DNA of 28,162 bases from Chara braunii (taxonomy: Eukaryota; Streptophyta; Charophyceae; Charales; Characeae): assembly GCA_003427395.1 (NCBI GenBank), contig BFEA01000374.1, forward strand, positions 975,813 through 1,003,974, in the 5' to 3' direction. The notes under the pieces were generated by a model. It ran no database searches. It saw only the letters and a list, made by a program, of their open reading frames with translations, and had not been told where the DNA came from. Every line of letters begins with the position of its first letter. The stretch's first letter is position 1. Shown here piece after piece: positions 18,466-28,162 of the stretch. The translations under genes were made by a program, and so were the position numbers.

Positions 18466-19597
18466 TGTAATAACCCATGTAGTAAGCCTCGCTACATGTG
18501 AGACCCAGGCCGAATAGGAGGAAAAAGACCCCATTCAAGACTCAGGGCTTAGACGAGGCACAATTGACTTTGTCAACTGTCGGAAATTCCAACAGTCCAA
18601 AGGTACCTAGCCCAGGCCGCAGGTCAAGCATACACACTTGTTTGTATGCAGGTACTCAGACGACATCAGGTCCAAGGGAGAAGTTTGCAACTATACAATC
18701 CGGGCCCTCAGCTGTGATTCAATCTGGACGACTGTGGGAAAATTACCCGAGGCCAAACAACCTCGACATCTGTTACTTAAGGCCGACCTCGAGTAAGTCA
18801 AGCATTCAGTCTTGCTATGTTGCTTTGACGTTGGCTCGACTTTGACACGACGCTGGCTTCATGCTGGCTGTGCAAAAGCGTTGCGGACGACGACACGAGG
18901 TGGAGGCAGCATGCCAACGCTTCTTCAGTGCACCATGGCATGCTGATGTGGTGCTGCCTCTGGTATATCTGGCGCTGCCTCTAGTCTACGTGGCATGCTG
19001 ATGTGGCACTGCCTCTGGTATATTTGGCGCTGCCTTTGGTCTACGTGGCATGATGATGTGGCGCTGCCTCTAGTATATGTGGCTCTACCTCTGGTCTACG
19101 TGGCATGTTGATGTGGTGCTGCTACTGGTCTACATTGATGATGTGGCGATTGCCACCTGTTTTTGATTGTTGACGTGGCATTGTCCACGCTGGCTACATG
19201 AAGTGATTGGTTGTGAGGAGGAGGAAGATCGGGATCTGTGGTTGAGGGAGAACGGGTACTCACGTGGGTTTGAAGTCAATACTGGAATCTGCAATGTCTT
19301 GATGGTCTTCATGAGGTTGAGTGCCACGTGGCACTTCCGTGTGTGATAAGGAATATATTTATTATCATTGTCGATGTGAAGAAGGGAGAAGCCTGGAGAA
19401 GGAGAGGGTCAATAAGGATTGATGTATCATTGTCTGATTCTTCATCTTTTTCTTTGTCTATTCCCCCTCCCTTGTCTTCTATTGATGGTAATGAGATACT
19501 GTTTGATGTATTTCTTCATGAATTGGAGACTGATGCAGATACTGACTCTACAGGTAGTGGACGACTTCCGAGTATCTGTTAGACTGGGTTCATTACA
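18466..19597 (+). repeat. Right LTR of element B (1132 bp)
   Basis: It matches 11499-12612 from TGTAATAACCC to TTCATTACA. The 55-bp array has drifted and ACGTGGC is more frequent here (18988, 19043, 19098, 19173 and 19326). The sequence after the LTR is a primer binding site and leader, so this LTR also acts as the left LTR of a second B-type unit. Confidence 0.92.
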
Positions 19598-20370
19598 ATT
19601 TGGTATCCGAGCAAACTTCTTCATCGCGATCTGCTGTTTGCTGACAGTTGCTGACGTGGCACCCAGGTAAGTGGGAGGTGTTGCATGTGCAAACGAAACG
19701 CTCGCGGTCATACCGCAAGTCTAGACATTGGAGTAATGCACTTGTGAGCAGCCGTCCCTTGAAGATGATGACGTAGCTGCATTGAAGACACCAACAAGAG
19801 CTCCATTGGCAATAGGCTGACGTAGCGCTGTTCCAGACAGATAAAGTGTGTGAATTGGACCGCTGATGTGGTGTAGTGCCTACGTGGCATAACATGGAAT
19901 GCCGATGTGGTATTTTGGCAGGGCATGGTCTGACGTGGCACGTACCTGTGTCGTGAGTACCTGCTGAACTGACGCTGACGTGGCATGCTTGTGTAGTGTG
20001 CGTGACGTACGCATATTGCTAATATGGCATCCCCCTTGTACACCCTCCGGGTTCTTGCTGTGCTGACTTGGCAGACTCCATTGAGCTGCTGTGTTGGCAT
20101 TCCAGGGGTGACACGTGGCCTGCGTGGCTGAGTGAGGTGTTGAGTGTGTAATGTGTTTGGTTGCTGCAGATAGTACAACCATAAGAAAGGAAGCTAACAA
20201 TTGATTGTGTTGGAGTGTTGGTTTTACTCACCTGTTGGTTGTTCTGTGGTGTTATGGCATACTCACCTGTGTTTTGTTGTCTTGATCACACTGGCCGTGG
20301 CTGCGGTACCTATACACATGTTGTAGGACGTCATAGCATGGAAAAAACAGATAACAAAGTTAGACTTAGT
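19598..20370 (+). repeat. Second copy of the B leader (primer binding site, donor, most of the intron)
   Basis: It matches 12613-13395 almost throughout, including TGGTATCCGAGC (19601-19612), donor CAG|GTAAGTG (19667) and the motif-rich intron. Similarity stops at GTTAGACTTAGT (20370), 16 bases before the acceptor of the left copy, and no B gag follows. It lies between the right LTR and unrelated DNA leading into A2. Confidence 0.9.
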
Positions 20371-20605
20371 AAAACATTTGTTTCTTTGTATTTGCTTTGA
20401 ATAATTATTGCTGTAAAGTTGCGTGCGTCGTGGAATTTATATATTGTCTTTTAATCTTATTTATTGTGCGACATCTGCACATTTGACAAAATGAGCTCTC
20501 TCTGGAAATGTTTGTGTGCCTCAATTTTGACTCGGTTCATACCGCTTCTTTTCTTCCCCATTCCTCTTACCGTCTTTGCCCATGAAGAGGGAGTGGAGGC
20601 CTGAA
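20371..20605 (+). other. 235-bp linker of unknown origin between B leader and A2 intron
   Basis: Neither the B left copy nor the A1 leader matches it. It is AT-rich at first (TTTCTTTGTATTTGCTTTGA), then contains a 37-codon open frame (20491-20604), and ends exactly at the A2 donor GTAAGT (20606). It could be captured host DNA or a divergent leader exon. Confidence 0.5.
20491..20604 (+). CDS. Short open frame, signal-peptide-like (37 aa), hypothetical
   Basis: The start context ACAAAATGAG is favourable. The product starts MSSLWKCLCASILTRF, followed by a hydrophobic run IPLLFFPIPLTVFA and a short acidic tail ending VEA. It thus has the n-, h- and c-regions of a secretion signal with a possible cut after VFA. 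The stop ends one base before the splice donor. No homologue is known to me and it may be chance. Confidence 0.2.
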   Translation: MSSLWKCLCASILTRFIPLLFFPIPLTVFAHEEGVEA

Positions 20606-21418
20606 GTAAGTGTGTTGCTTACTCTATCCTGTGTGCCGATTCTGGGGTTATTTATAGATTAGCGAAATATGGTCTGTTAGTCAGTAGACAGTTGAAAATC
20701 GAAATTCAGACTGTGGAACAACCATATCCAACTTCCCCTACCTATCATCTTTGACTTCTACTATCCCTGTTTGACCTCCTTTCTGACTCAAATTTCATCC
20801 GTGACTGCTTTACAGTATTGCGATTCATACTGTGTAGTGAATTGGACTCTCCAATGTCCCGTTCTCAGTGATAATGGAAATTTGAATTCTGCGCTGCCAT
20901 AGATGAAGCCTGGCTAGACTAGGGTTAGTCATAACTCTGATTCTGTTCGTCAGAATTGAATTCTGCTAGTCCCTGGTAAATCGCAATGCAGTGTACAATC
21001 TCTGTTTAAAATCGCACTATAAGATTTGATGTTCTGAGTCAGTTACAGTGAAAATTGTAATTTGCCATACCCAGTGTATGGCATATAGGGTCATACAGTG
21101 GTGAAGTCTTCAGGGTAGGTCTAAAAATAGGATTTCCTGTAAATCGCTACATCTCGGTCATCAGTGGATATCTGCTCATCTCTAATTAGTCGCTCTGTCT
21201 ACATTATAATCACTGCTAATCAGTCCAGGACTACATCCTGCAATTTATTGACGCAAAATTTGCAATTATCGTATGCAATTGATGTGTCAGGGCAGGGATT
21301 GGAAAATTGTGAGATTGGATTTTGCTAAGATTAGTCTTAACTGACCCTGGCCCTCAAGTGGTTTGCAGAGATTGAGCACGCACTTGCTAAGAATAACCAA
21401 CTTTCTCTCTTCAGGCAG
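20606..21418 (+). other. Probable leader intron of A2 (813 nt)
   Basis: The donor is GTAAGTG at 20606 and the acceptor TTTCTCTCTTCAGGCAG ends at 21418 (an alternative AG is at 21414). A1 has the equivalent sites and an almost equal length. The interior aligns to A1 throughout with many substitutions and no coding sense. Confidence 0.6.
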
Positions 21419-21527
21419 GTGGCAATAATTGGACGAGTATTGTAGAGAAAATCCAATTCCTGTTACCCCCTGTCTGTTTTTGTTTATTTGTTTGTTTTAT
21501 TTTATCTGAATTGTTGGATAAATAAAA

Positions 21528-23080
21528 ATGGCAGATGCTGAGAAGGGAGAGGCTTTTGATGTGAAGCCTCAAATACCGCTTGACCCTTTAGAGGCTGAGC
21601 TGCGGGCTCAGGAGGAGAAACTCCGCTTACAGACCCAGGCAGCTGAGGCTCTAAAGGCTGAGCTAAAAAGGAAAGAGGAAGCAACTTAGAAAGAGGCCAG
21701 GAGAAAGTTGCTTATTGTTGATGTAGAAAAGGTTAGGACTAGTGGTACTTCCAGCCAGTACAATAAGGACATGATTGAATTCATCCTTTTACAGGATGAT
21801 ATTCACCGTTTTTGTTTTACTAACTGGGACGAGAGGATCACCAGTTTGGAGAACAGTCACTCAACTTTTTCCAAGAAGATGGATGACATTTCTTCCAAAT
21901 TGTATCCTGATCTTCACTCACTTAAAGGTCCGAACCACCCTGACCGTTCCCCCTTCTCCTGGGCCTTCTCAAGCAGACCTTCAGCAACCCCCACAATCCA
22001 GACCTACATCCATTCCCTCTACACCCAACACACCTGCATCTTCCCAACCCTTTTGACATGTAGCGGCCTAAGTTGAACCCTCCACCTATGTTCTCTGGCG
22101 AGGACCCAAATGTGGATGTCGCAGATTGGGTGACTGCACGGAGAACCTACCTGAGTGGGTTCAAATGTTGTGAGGATGTGAAGGTGTCGGCAATCCTTGC
22201 TCGTCTGGAGAGGACTGCACTAAAATGGTGCACCTCTAGCTCCAACAAGCAAGGTATGGAAATGGCGGATTGGGCACAGAGGTTGGGGGTACCTGGTTTC
22301 CTGCAGGCCCTGCAGGATAGGTTTGCAGACAAGGAGCAAGCCAGGAAGGCAACAAACGGAATTCTACGCCTGGGCCAAAATAAATTTGATGGCTCCTTGT
22401 CCAAACTTTATTCTACCTTTGAGAGTCTGACATCGACTCCAGGGTTAGAGATGAGTGAGCAGGACTTGCTCATTCATTTCTTACGTGAAGTGCCAGAGCA
22501 ATACGAATTGGCGTTGTTCTCTCAGGGCCACAAGTATTGGCGGTTTTTGGCAAAGCAGCTTTGGATTTGAAGTCCAAACTCCATGTCCAGGAAGCACCTT
22601 TTGAAGGAAGGAAGGGACCCTTCTCAAAGGGGCGTAGAAGGAGGAAGGGTGCCCTGTTTGCTGCTGCAGCATCCAGTTCAGATAGCAATGCAGCATCCCA
22701 GGGTGGGACCCCTCCATCTGGGATTGTTTCCTCATTTGCTTCAGATCCTGCTGTTCTTGCCCTAGCTGATGCTTTGATGGGCACGGTAAGGGGTAAAGCC
22801 CCAACCCAGAAAGCATCAACCAGCAACAAGGGGAAAGGTAAGGGACGTGCCTCTTTCCTTGGAGCCCAGAGAGTATCATTACCACGCAACGTCTGTTGGC
22901 CAGCTGATCCCCTTGATCCTTCCACCTTCCCTTGGCATGCACTCAGGATCTCCAGTAGGGGGTTTGGAGGAAGAGAAAGGACAAGGGTGTCTGTCTGAGG
23001 TGCGAGGGGTACCACTTCTTAAAGGACTGTCCCAGCATGCCTCGCAGGTCTATAGGCAGCTCTAGTTCAAAAAACTAGAG
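21528..23080 (+). pseudogene. gag: gag of A2, frameshifted
   Basis: The start is the ATG at 21528 (MADAEKGE), matching A1. The helical N-terminus LEAELRAQEEKLRLQTQAAE is interrupted by TAG (21687-21689), and DVEKVRTSGTSSQYNKD follows. A Pro/Ser linker in another frame leads to the capsid core MFSGEDPNVDVADWV, TYLSGF and GFLQALQDRFADKEQ, open from 22073 to 22570 and uninterrupted where A1 has a TAG. A frameshift near 22560 is followed by a basic GRRRRKG segment and the zinc knuckle CLRCEGYHFLKDC (22992-23030), intact in sequence but in another frame. The gag/pol junction here is in frame with a TAG. Confidence 0.82.
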
Positions 23081-23090
23081 CCAGAGAGAG

Positions 23091-23850
23091 GTGGAAGTAG
23101 CAGCTCCTTCCACCAATGGTGATTCACTTTTTGATGAAGGTGAATCTTCACATTCTCTCGCTGGTTCTTCTCTTAGAGTTGCATTTCCAGCATGCCTCGC
23201 AGGTCTTTCAGAGCTGGATGAGACTCGGGAGGATGATGATGCTCAGTGCCTTGCTGATCTTTTCCTGTCCTAGCAGGAGAAGAAGAAGCACATGTCAGAA
23301 CTCATCCTGCTTCGACCCTTCATCTTGGGAGCCTAGATCAAAGGGCTTTTAGACTGTGTGGGGCTACTCGCAACATCATATCTCCCAAGGCAGTCAGCAA
23401 GCTGCATTTGGATCAAAGATTAGTGAAATTGCGACAACCTATAGAGGTTCACATTGGGGACTCTTCCACAATCCAGATAATGACTGTTGTCAAGGGCCTA
23501 CCTGTGACCTTTGATAAGCAAGGAGAAATCAGCCATCGCTCGAGTTTCTACGTGTTCCCTAACATTCCCTTTGACCTTATCTTCTCTATGAAGTGGCTTG
23601 GTGCCACCAATCCTAGGATCGACTTGTGGATCCCCAGGGTTGAGCTACCTGATCGGCATGGGGTTTATCGCCCTTGTATGCTCGCTGATGAGTACCATCC
23701 GGCCAGCAACTGTTACTGCATGAGTGCTCGCAGATTTCTGCGTTTCTCACGCCAGACTGACCACACCCGTCTGTTTGTGGCTTATGTCAAACAAATTGAT
23801 ATGGAAACTGCTCCCTGTCCCTCTCAAATTCAGCAGGTTGTTGACGCTTC
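23091..23850 (+). pseudogene. pol: Retropepsin-like protease region of A2, active site frameshifted
   Basis: An acidic linker (DETREDDDAQCLADLF) is followed by stops. The active-site region is AGACTGTGTGGGGCTACTCG, where A1 codes DCGATR; an indel destroys the frame at the catalytic Asp. The C-terminal half is open from 23408: DQRLVKLRQPIEV, VVKGLPVTFDKQGE and FDLIFSMKWLGATNPRID. The frame continues to 23992 through YHPASNCYC, where A1 has two stops. Confidence 0.78.
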
Positions 23851-24650
23851 TCAGATCGTATGGAGGAGCCTACTGGACTTGTCCATAGGCAAACCAAATA
23901 TAAGATTGAGATCCTGCCTGGTTCGGTCCCTCCCAAGGGCCGAGCCTACAGGATGTCACCTGCTGAACTTGATGAGCTCAGGAAACAGTTAGAGATCTTG
24001 ACCAGCAAGGGATGGATCGGGCCCAACACATTTGAGTTTGGGGCACTTGTCCTCTTTGTTCCAAAGGGGAATGGTGAGTTCAAGATGTGTGTGGACTATA
24101 GAGGTCTCAACAACATCATGAGGAAGTCTAAAGAGTCTCTTCCTCGCATTAATGATCTGTTGGACATTGTGCATGGCTGTACCATTTTTAGCAAGATCAA
24201 TCTCAAATTTGGCTACCACCAAATTGATATGGCTGAAGGTGATGTCCACAAGACAACCTTCAAAACCAGGTATGGCACTTACGAGTACCTCGTCATGCTA
24301 TTCGGTCTTTGCAACGCCCCAGACACTCCAAACAGAGGTGCATCGCATACTCAGGCCTTACCAGGACCGATTTGTAGTTCTCTACCCGGATGATATCCTG
24401 GTATTCAGTCAATCTCCCCAGGAGCATACACAACATCTGGCTCTTGTCCTCCAGTCCCTACTTGATAACCAGTATAAGATCGACAGGGAGAAATCCTCTT
24501 TTGAGGTTCCCTCTGTGATCTATCTGGGGCACGTCATTTTTGGAGAGGGGTTGGCTCCTGAAGCAACGAAAGTTGCTGCAATTCAGGACTGGCCGCGGCC
24601 TGCTAACATTCGTGAGGTCCGGTCATTCTTAGGGCTTGCTTCGTATTATA
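23851..24650 (+). pseudogene. pol: Reverse transcriptase of A2
   Basis: After a frameshift near 23850 the domain reads [59 protein letters not shown] (Asp kept, unlike A1) and [14 protein letters not shown], in which the motif A Asp is Asn (about 24186-24209). A second frameshift follows at FGLCNAP. The catalytic box is YPDDILVFS (24383-24394): both Asp are present but Leu is Pro. It ends with YLGHVIFGEGLAPEATKV. The double change at and near the active site means it is almost surely inactive. Confidence 0.87.
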
Positions 24651-25190
24651 GGAAGTTCATTCATAACTTCTCTTCTATCGCAGCTCCCTTGACCGATCTC
24701 ACAAAGACAGACACTTCCTTTCTTTGGACATCAGAGTGTCAGGAGGCTTTCACACGTCTCAAGGAGGCCTTGACTCGTGCCCCTGTTTTGAAGTTATCGG
24801 ACGCTACCTTGCCTTTTGTGCTTACCACTAGGGGCGGTACTTCAACAGGATGATGGGAATGGTCTGCAACCTATTGAATACATGAGTAAGAAGATCAAAA
24901 CAAAGAAGCTACATGACTCTACCTATGAGAAAGAGCTTTATGCTCTTGTCAACGCTCAAGCATTGGAAGCACTTCCTCCTGAGTAGGCACTTCAAGATCT
25001 TCTCAGATCACTACACCCTACAGTGGATGAAGTCCCAGGGAGAACTGAATGACAAGCTTGCTCGCGATATTTAGTTCATTGACATGTTGGACTTCGAACT
25101 GAAACACAAGAAGGGCTGCTACAATCGAGTAGCAAATGCCCTTTCTCGTAGGCTTGGCGCTCTCTTCTTGATCTCCTTTACTCACTCATT
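24651..25190 (+). pseudogene. pol: RNase H region of A2
   Basis: Connection SFLGLASYYRKFIHNFSSIA and PLTDLTKTDTSFLWTSECQ, then LTRAPVLKLSDATLPFVLTT. The expected TDAS catalytic segment is missing through a small deletion near 24825. It continues in other frames with GLQPIEYMSKKIK, STYEKELYALV, HFLLSRHFKIFSDHYTLQWM, MLDFELKHKKGCYNRVANAL and SRR. This is the normal RNase H end (ADALSRR type) with several stops. Confidence 0.8.
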
Positions 25191-26694
25191 TGGAGATAAG
25201 ACTCGTCAGACCATTGCCCACTTGCTGCCCCAGGATGCGATTTTTGGGCCTGTAGTGAGGAATCTCTAGGATGATCCTGCATCTGAACCAGGATATAGTC
25301 TGGTTTCGGACCTGCTGTACACTTGCAGCAGAGGTGAGGAACGCCTGTGCATTCCCTTGGACCGCAACCTGAGAACACTCCTGATGTCAGAGTGTCATGA
25401 TGCTCGTGGTCACTTTGAAGCCCTCAAATCGTATGCAGCCCTGTCACAACGCTTCTTCTGGAAGGAGATGAGGAGTGACATGCTGCACTATGTGGAAACT
25501 TGTGAGTTATGCCAAAGGAACAAGGTAGTATGACGACCTCCCCTTGGCCTACTCAAACCACTACCCATCCTTGAGGCACCTGCACAGTCAGTGTCTATTG
25601 ACTTTACTGACTTGGGTAGGACCACACCTCGTGGTATGCATCAGGTTATGGTGTGCGTGGATCGGTTCTCCAAATATGCAGAGTTCATCCCCTTACCAGT
25701 TGAGGCTCGCGTTCCAGCCGTCCAGGCAGCATTTGCTGACAGGTGGGTCACACATCATGGACCACCCACCTCTATAGTCAGTGACCGAGATCCTCATTTT
25801 TGCAGCAATGAATGGCAATCCTACTGCAGGGATTACCTTTATTCCAGACTGGATATGACATCTGGTCGTCATCCTGAAGCCAATGGACAGGGTGAAGTGA
25901 TGAACCAAATTTTGTTTCAGCTTCTGCGTCCTGTGATCAGTCCAGATCAGCAGGACTGGGATCTTCATTTGGGTCATGCACAACTTGTATATAACATGTT
26001 TGTACACTCCTCCACGAGCTTTACACCCTAGTGGTTGCATTGTGGTCGTGAGCCACCGCAGCCTCTCGATGACATCGTCGATAAGGCTACCCCGACGCTG
26101 ACACCTGGAACTGCAGAGTTCACCAGGCGTTACCGTGTGGACATTGAGCGCGCCCATGCCAACCTGCTCAAAGCCCAAAAGGCTATGATTCAACAGGCTA
26201 ACAGGCACAGACGCCCCTCTACTATTCGCACAGGTGACTGGGTGTGCGTACTCAGTTCCGAGCTGTCACGAGAGGAGGATATTTCACCTAAGCTGCTGCC
26301 ACGATACGTGGGTACATGGCATGTCTTAGATACAGTGGGAGCTGATCCTTTTGGACCATCCTATACAGTGGATGTCCCTCTGCATCTACAAACCTACCCT
26401 GTTTTTCATGCATCTAAGCTGTTACCATTCACCTCAGCTGATGCATTCCCAGACAGGCCTCCTCAGTTCGGTCCCGCTGTCCTTGGCAAAGGATACGAGG
26501 TGGAATTTGTAAAGAATGAGTCAGGTACAGGTCCAGATAAGCAGTACGTTGTGAAGTTCTTATACCAGCCGCATATTGAACATCGCTGGCTTACTCGCAA
26601 GGAGCTTCTGAAAACCTCCAAGTCTGTTATCCTCAGATACGAGGCAGCACAGAAGGGGGAATCCCTTCGACTCTCTGCACGCCTACGCCCCTAG
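25191..26694 (+). pseudogene. pol: Integrase of A2 with GPY/F module and chromodomain-like tail
   Basis: The zinc finger is ECHDARGHFEALKSYAALSQ then ETCELCQRNK, so the HHCC pattern is present. The core is in one frame from 25591: SVSIDFTDLGRTTPRGMHQV (first Asp), IVSDRDPHFCSNEWQ (second Asp) and EANGQGEVMNQILFQ (catalytic Glu). All three DDE residues are kept. A single TAG at 26029-26031 splits it from the C-terminal part, open 26035-26694: RVDIERAHANLLKAQKAM, TGDWVCVLSSE, RYVGTWHVLDTV (GPY/F-like) and YPVFHASKLLPF. The chromodomain-like tail is KGYEVEFVKNESG, YVVKFLYQP and RWLTRKELLK. It is the best-preserved pol domain in the window. Confidence 0.88.
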
Positions 26695-26712
26695 CTCGGA
26701 GGTCCTCGCTCT

Positions 26713-26726
26713 GGGGGAGGGTAGGA
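26713..26726 (+). other. Polypurine tract of A2
   Basis: GGGGGAGGGTAGGA ends one base before the LTR start at 26728. It primes plus-strand DNA synthesis in LTR elements. Position and composition support the call. Confidence 0.75.
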
Positions 26727-26727
26727 C

Positions 26728-28162
26728 TGCAATGACTTGCTGTTTCTAGTCGCTTGTAGCCTCTCTCTGTCGAGGTTGTGCCATAGGTAGGACAGATTCG
26801 TAATTTTGTTTGGCTGAGGGCTAACTGAGAGACCTACCTGTAGGGGAAAATTCGTGAGGGACATATCTGCCCTCTAATTGAATTTAATTACTATTACTTA
26901 CTATCTAGAAATTAAATTCATTCTATCTATTCGAGGAGTTTCCCGCATACAGTGGAGTTTCCTATTTCTAGTCACCTAGAAAGTAAGGCAACGAAATTAC
27001 CTTAGGCGAAAACAATGCGCGCTCTTGCGCCTCATGTCACCATGAGGATTGGACCATATCATCACAATTGGTAGTTTCCGTGCGTCTGGCGTATGGCCTC
27101 TGAGGATCGATAGAGACGCTTCGTCTAGCGAGCCTGCTGATTTACTCTATCCACTCGAGTGGCCTTTCTGCCGTATTGGGAAGATATAGGCCCAACACTA
27201 ACTGAATTTCCTACTGTTACCCTAACTGCGAATAGCAGGCCCAGGCAACCCCTAGGACAGACAGGCCCTACTGGCCTATGCTGATAGACGGTCCTATAGC
27301 CTATAGCCGGGTAAGGTAGAGGCCGAGAGGCCGAAACAGAATCGGTACCGGTCGGTTTGTCAGTCCGGTCTAGGTCGAGTCTAGGCTAGTCGGTTCAGGG
27401 TTTTTGGCAGTTGGTACCGAGTACATCGCTGCTGCGCTACGCGTGAACCGGAAGTGGTGATGGCACAGCGTTGTGGGAGACAGACATAGCCAGACCTTCG
27501 GAGCGTCGGCCATAGCTGGGACCTCCGCTGTATTCTGGCAGTCTGCTGGAGGCGAGAGAAGTTGGTGCCCTGCTGGACCCTCCTGCGGAGTGGGGTTCCA
27601 GGGTTCTGGCGCTGCAGCCATAGCTGCAGCTTCTTCCTCAGAGGTCATCGTGTCAGGATTTGGTGGGGCTGCTGCAGACTTCCATCCGGGAAGTCTGCCG
27701 ACACTTCGTCATCATCAGATACTGTGGCGCTGGTCTTCTTCTTCATCCTTTGAGTGGCGCTTGGCCTCAGGGGCCTGTTTCAGGGTGGCGCTTCCCTTTG
27801 GAGGCTGTCTGGGTGGCGCTCGATGTTTCAGGGGCTCAGGGGTGTCACGAGTGGTTACTCAGGGTTAGGAGTGAAGCGCTGCTCATTTCTGAGCAGCGCA
27901 CTGTGGGTGTTGCATACTGTAACGTGCAGACCAGAACAAGAACCGACCTTTCAATACAAAGTATAAGATAGCACAACGGAAGACTTAGATACCAGTGATC
28001 CGAACAATCAATGTTGTAATGCAGTCCTGAACATACATCATCATCCTCGTTACATGGTGTGAAATGGGCCTGGCGCTTCACACAGGAAGACTGCGCCAGC
28101 CCATACCATACACAGACGAAGAGGAAGGGGATAGACGAAGAGGAGGGGGAAGATGGGAATGT
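26728..28162 (+). repeat. 3' LTR of A2 (truncated by window end)
   Basis: It starts TGCAATGACTTGCTGTTTCT right after the polypurine tract and aligns with the A1 LTR. The TCATAACA end is not reached although 1435 bp are present, against 1077 bp for the whole A1 LTR. The extra length includes about 160 bp between 27455 and 27640 (GTTGTGGGAGACAGACATAG onward) absent from A1, and a different end after about 27905. Confidence 0.85.
27876..27899 (+). other. Conserved hairpin in A2 LTR
   Basis: Arms GCGCTGCTCA/TGAGCAGCGC with loop TTTC, the same as in A1 at 4669-4692. After it the two LTRs stop aligning well. Confidence 0.6.

Larger units (their letters stand above)
11499..19597 (+). mobile_element. 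Ty3/gypsy LTR retrotransposon, family B, full length but decayed
   Basis: Two LTRs in direct orientation (11499-12612 and 18466-19597) enclose gag, protease, RT, RNase H and integrase in Ty3/gypsy order. Both LTRs start TGTAATAACCCATGTAGTAA and end TTCATTACA. The primer binding site follows the left LTR. The right LTR is also followed by a primer binding site and leader, so the right boundary is a junction with a further B-derived segment. No target-site duplication is found there. The five bases left of the element are ACACT. Decay includes many stops, a 236-bp foreign insertion and a misplaced integrase duplicate. Confidence 0.92.
20603..28162 (+). mobile_element. Ty3/gypsy retrotransposon, family A copy 2 (A2), no 5' LTR
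   Basis: Similarity to A1 begins at AAGTAAGTGTGTT (20604) and continues through intron, gag, PR and RT. A2 adds RNase H, integrase, polypurine tract and a 3' LTR that runs off the window. The 5' LTR, primer binding site and first leader exon are absent; their place is taken by the B LTR/leader and the 235-bp linker. It faces the opposite way to A1. It has many stops and frameshifts, and two RT catalytic-site changes. Confidence 0.9.

Overview
The window looks like nuclear DNA of a large, repeat-rich genome from the green-plant lineage (a charophyte alga or an early-diverging land plant is my best guess). There is no operon-like gene packing. Consensus GT-AG splice sites are visible, the only host-type coding piece is one intron-bounded exon of a mitochondrial carrier that resembles plant members, and about 21 of 28 kb is Ty3/gypsy LTR retrotransposon. 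The species cannot be fixed from the sequence.

Layout. (1) 1-5416, minus strand: 5' part of a retrotransposon of 'family A' (copy A1): LTR 4340-5416, primer binding site, long leader with a probable intron, gag, protease and the start of reverse transcriptase, cut by the left window edge. (2) 5417-11498: mostly non-coding host DNA with the carrier exon (7765-7883), a complex inverted-repeat element with a tRNA-like head (8428-9150), a 96-bp tandem duplication (10621-10812) and a CCGGAC-rich patch. (3) 11499-19597, plus strand: a full-length but decayed element of a second family, 'family B', with LTRs 11499-12612 and 18466-19597. Its pol carries a 236-bp foreign insert that resembles part of an organellar group II intron, and a misplaced duplicate of integrase sequence. 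(4) 19598-20605: the right B LTR is followed not by flanking DNA but by a second B primer binding site and leader, then 235 bp of unknown origin. (5) 20606-28162, plus strand: second family A copy (A2), which lacks a 5' LTR and begins exactly at its leader intron, then gag, protease, reverse transcriptase, RNase H, integrase with GPY/F and chromodomain-like end, polypurine tract and a 3' LTR that runs off the window.

Both families have the gene order gag-PR-RT-RNaseH-IN and a chromodomain-like tail (chromovirus-type Ty3/gypsy). All copies carry stops and frameshifts, and several catalytic residues are lost, so none looks autonomous.

The most interesting points are: (a) both families have a GTAAGT donor in the leader and an acceptor just before gag, implying a spliced gag mRNA; (b) the B-LTR/B-leader/A-intron/A-gag junction looks like a promoter-and-leader swap whose breakpoints fall at intron ends; (c) the group II intron-like insert; (d) interleaved perfect and imperfect inverted repeats around a tRNA-like sequence; and (e) a dense array of ACGTGGC (G-box/ABRE-like) motifs in the B LTR and leader.
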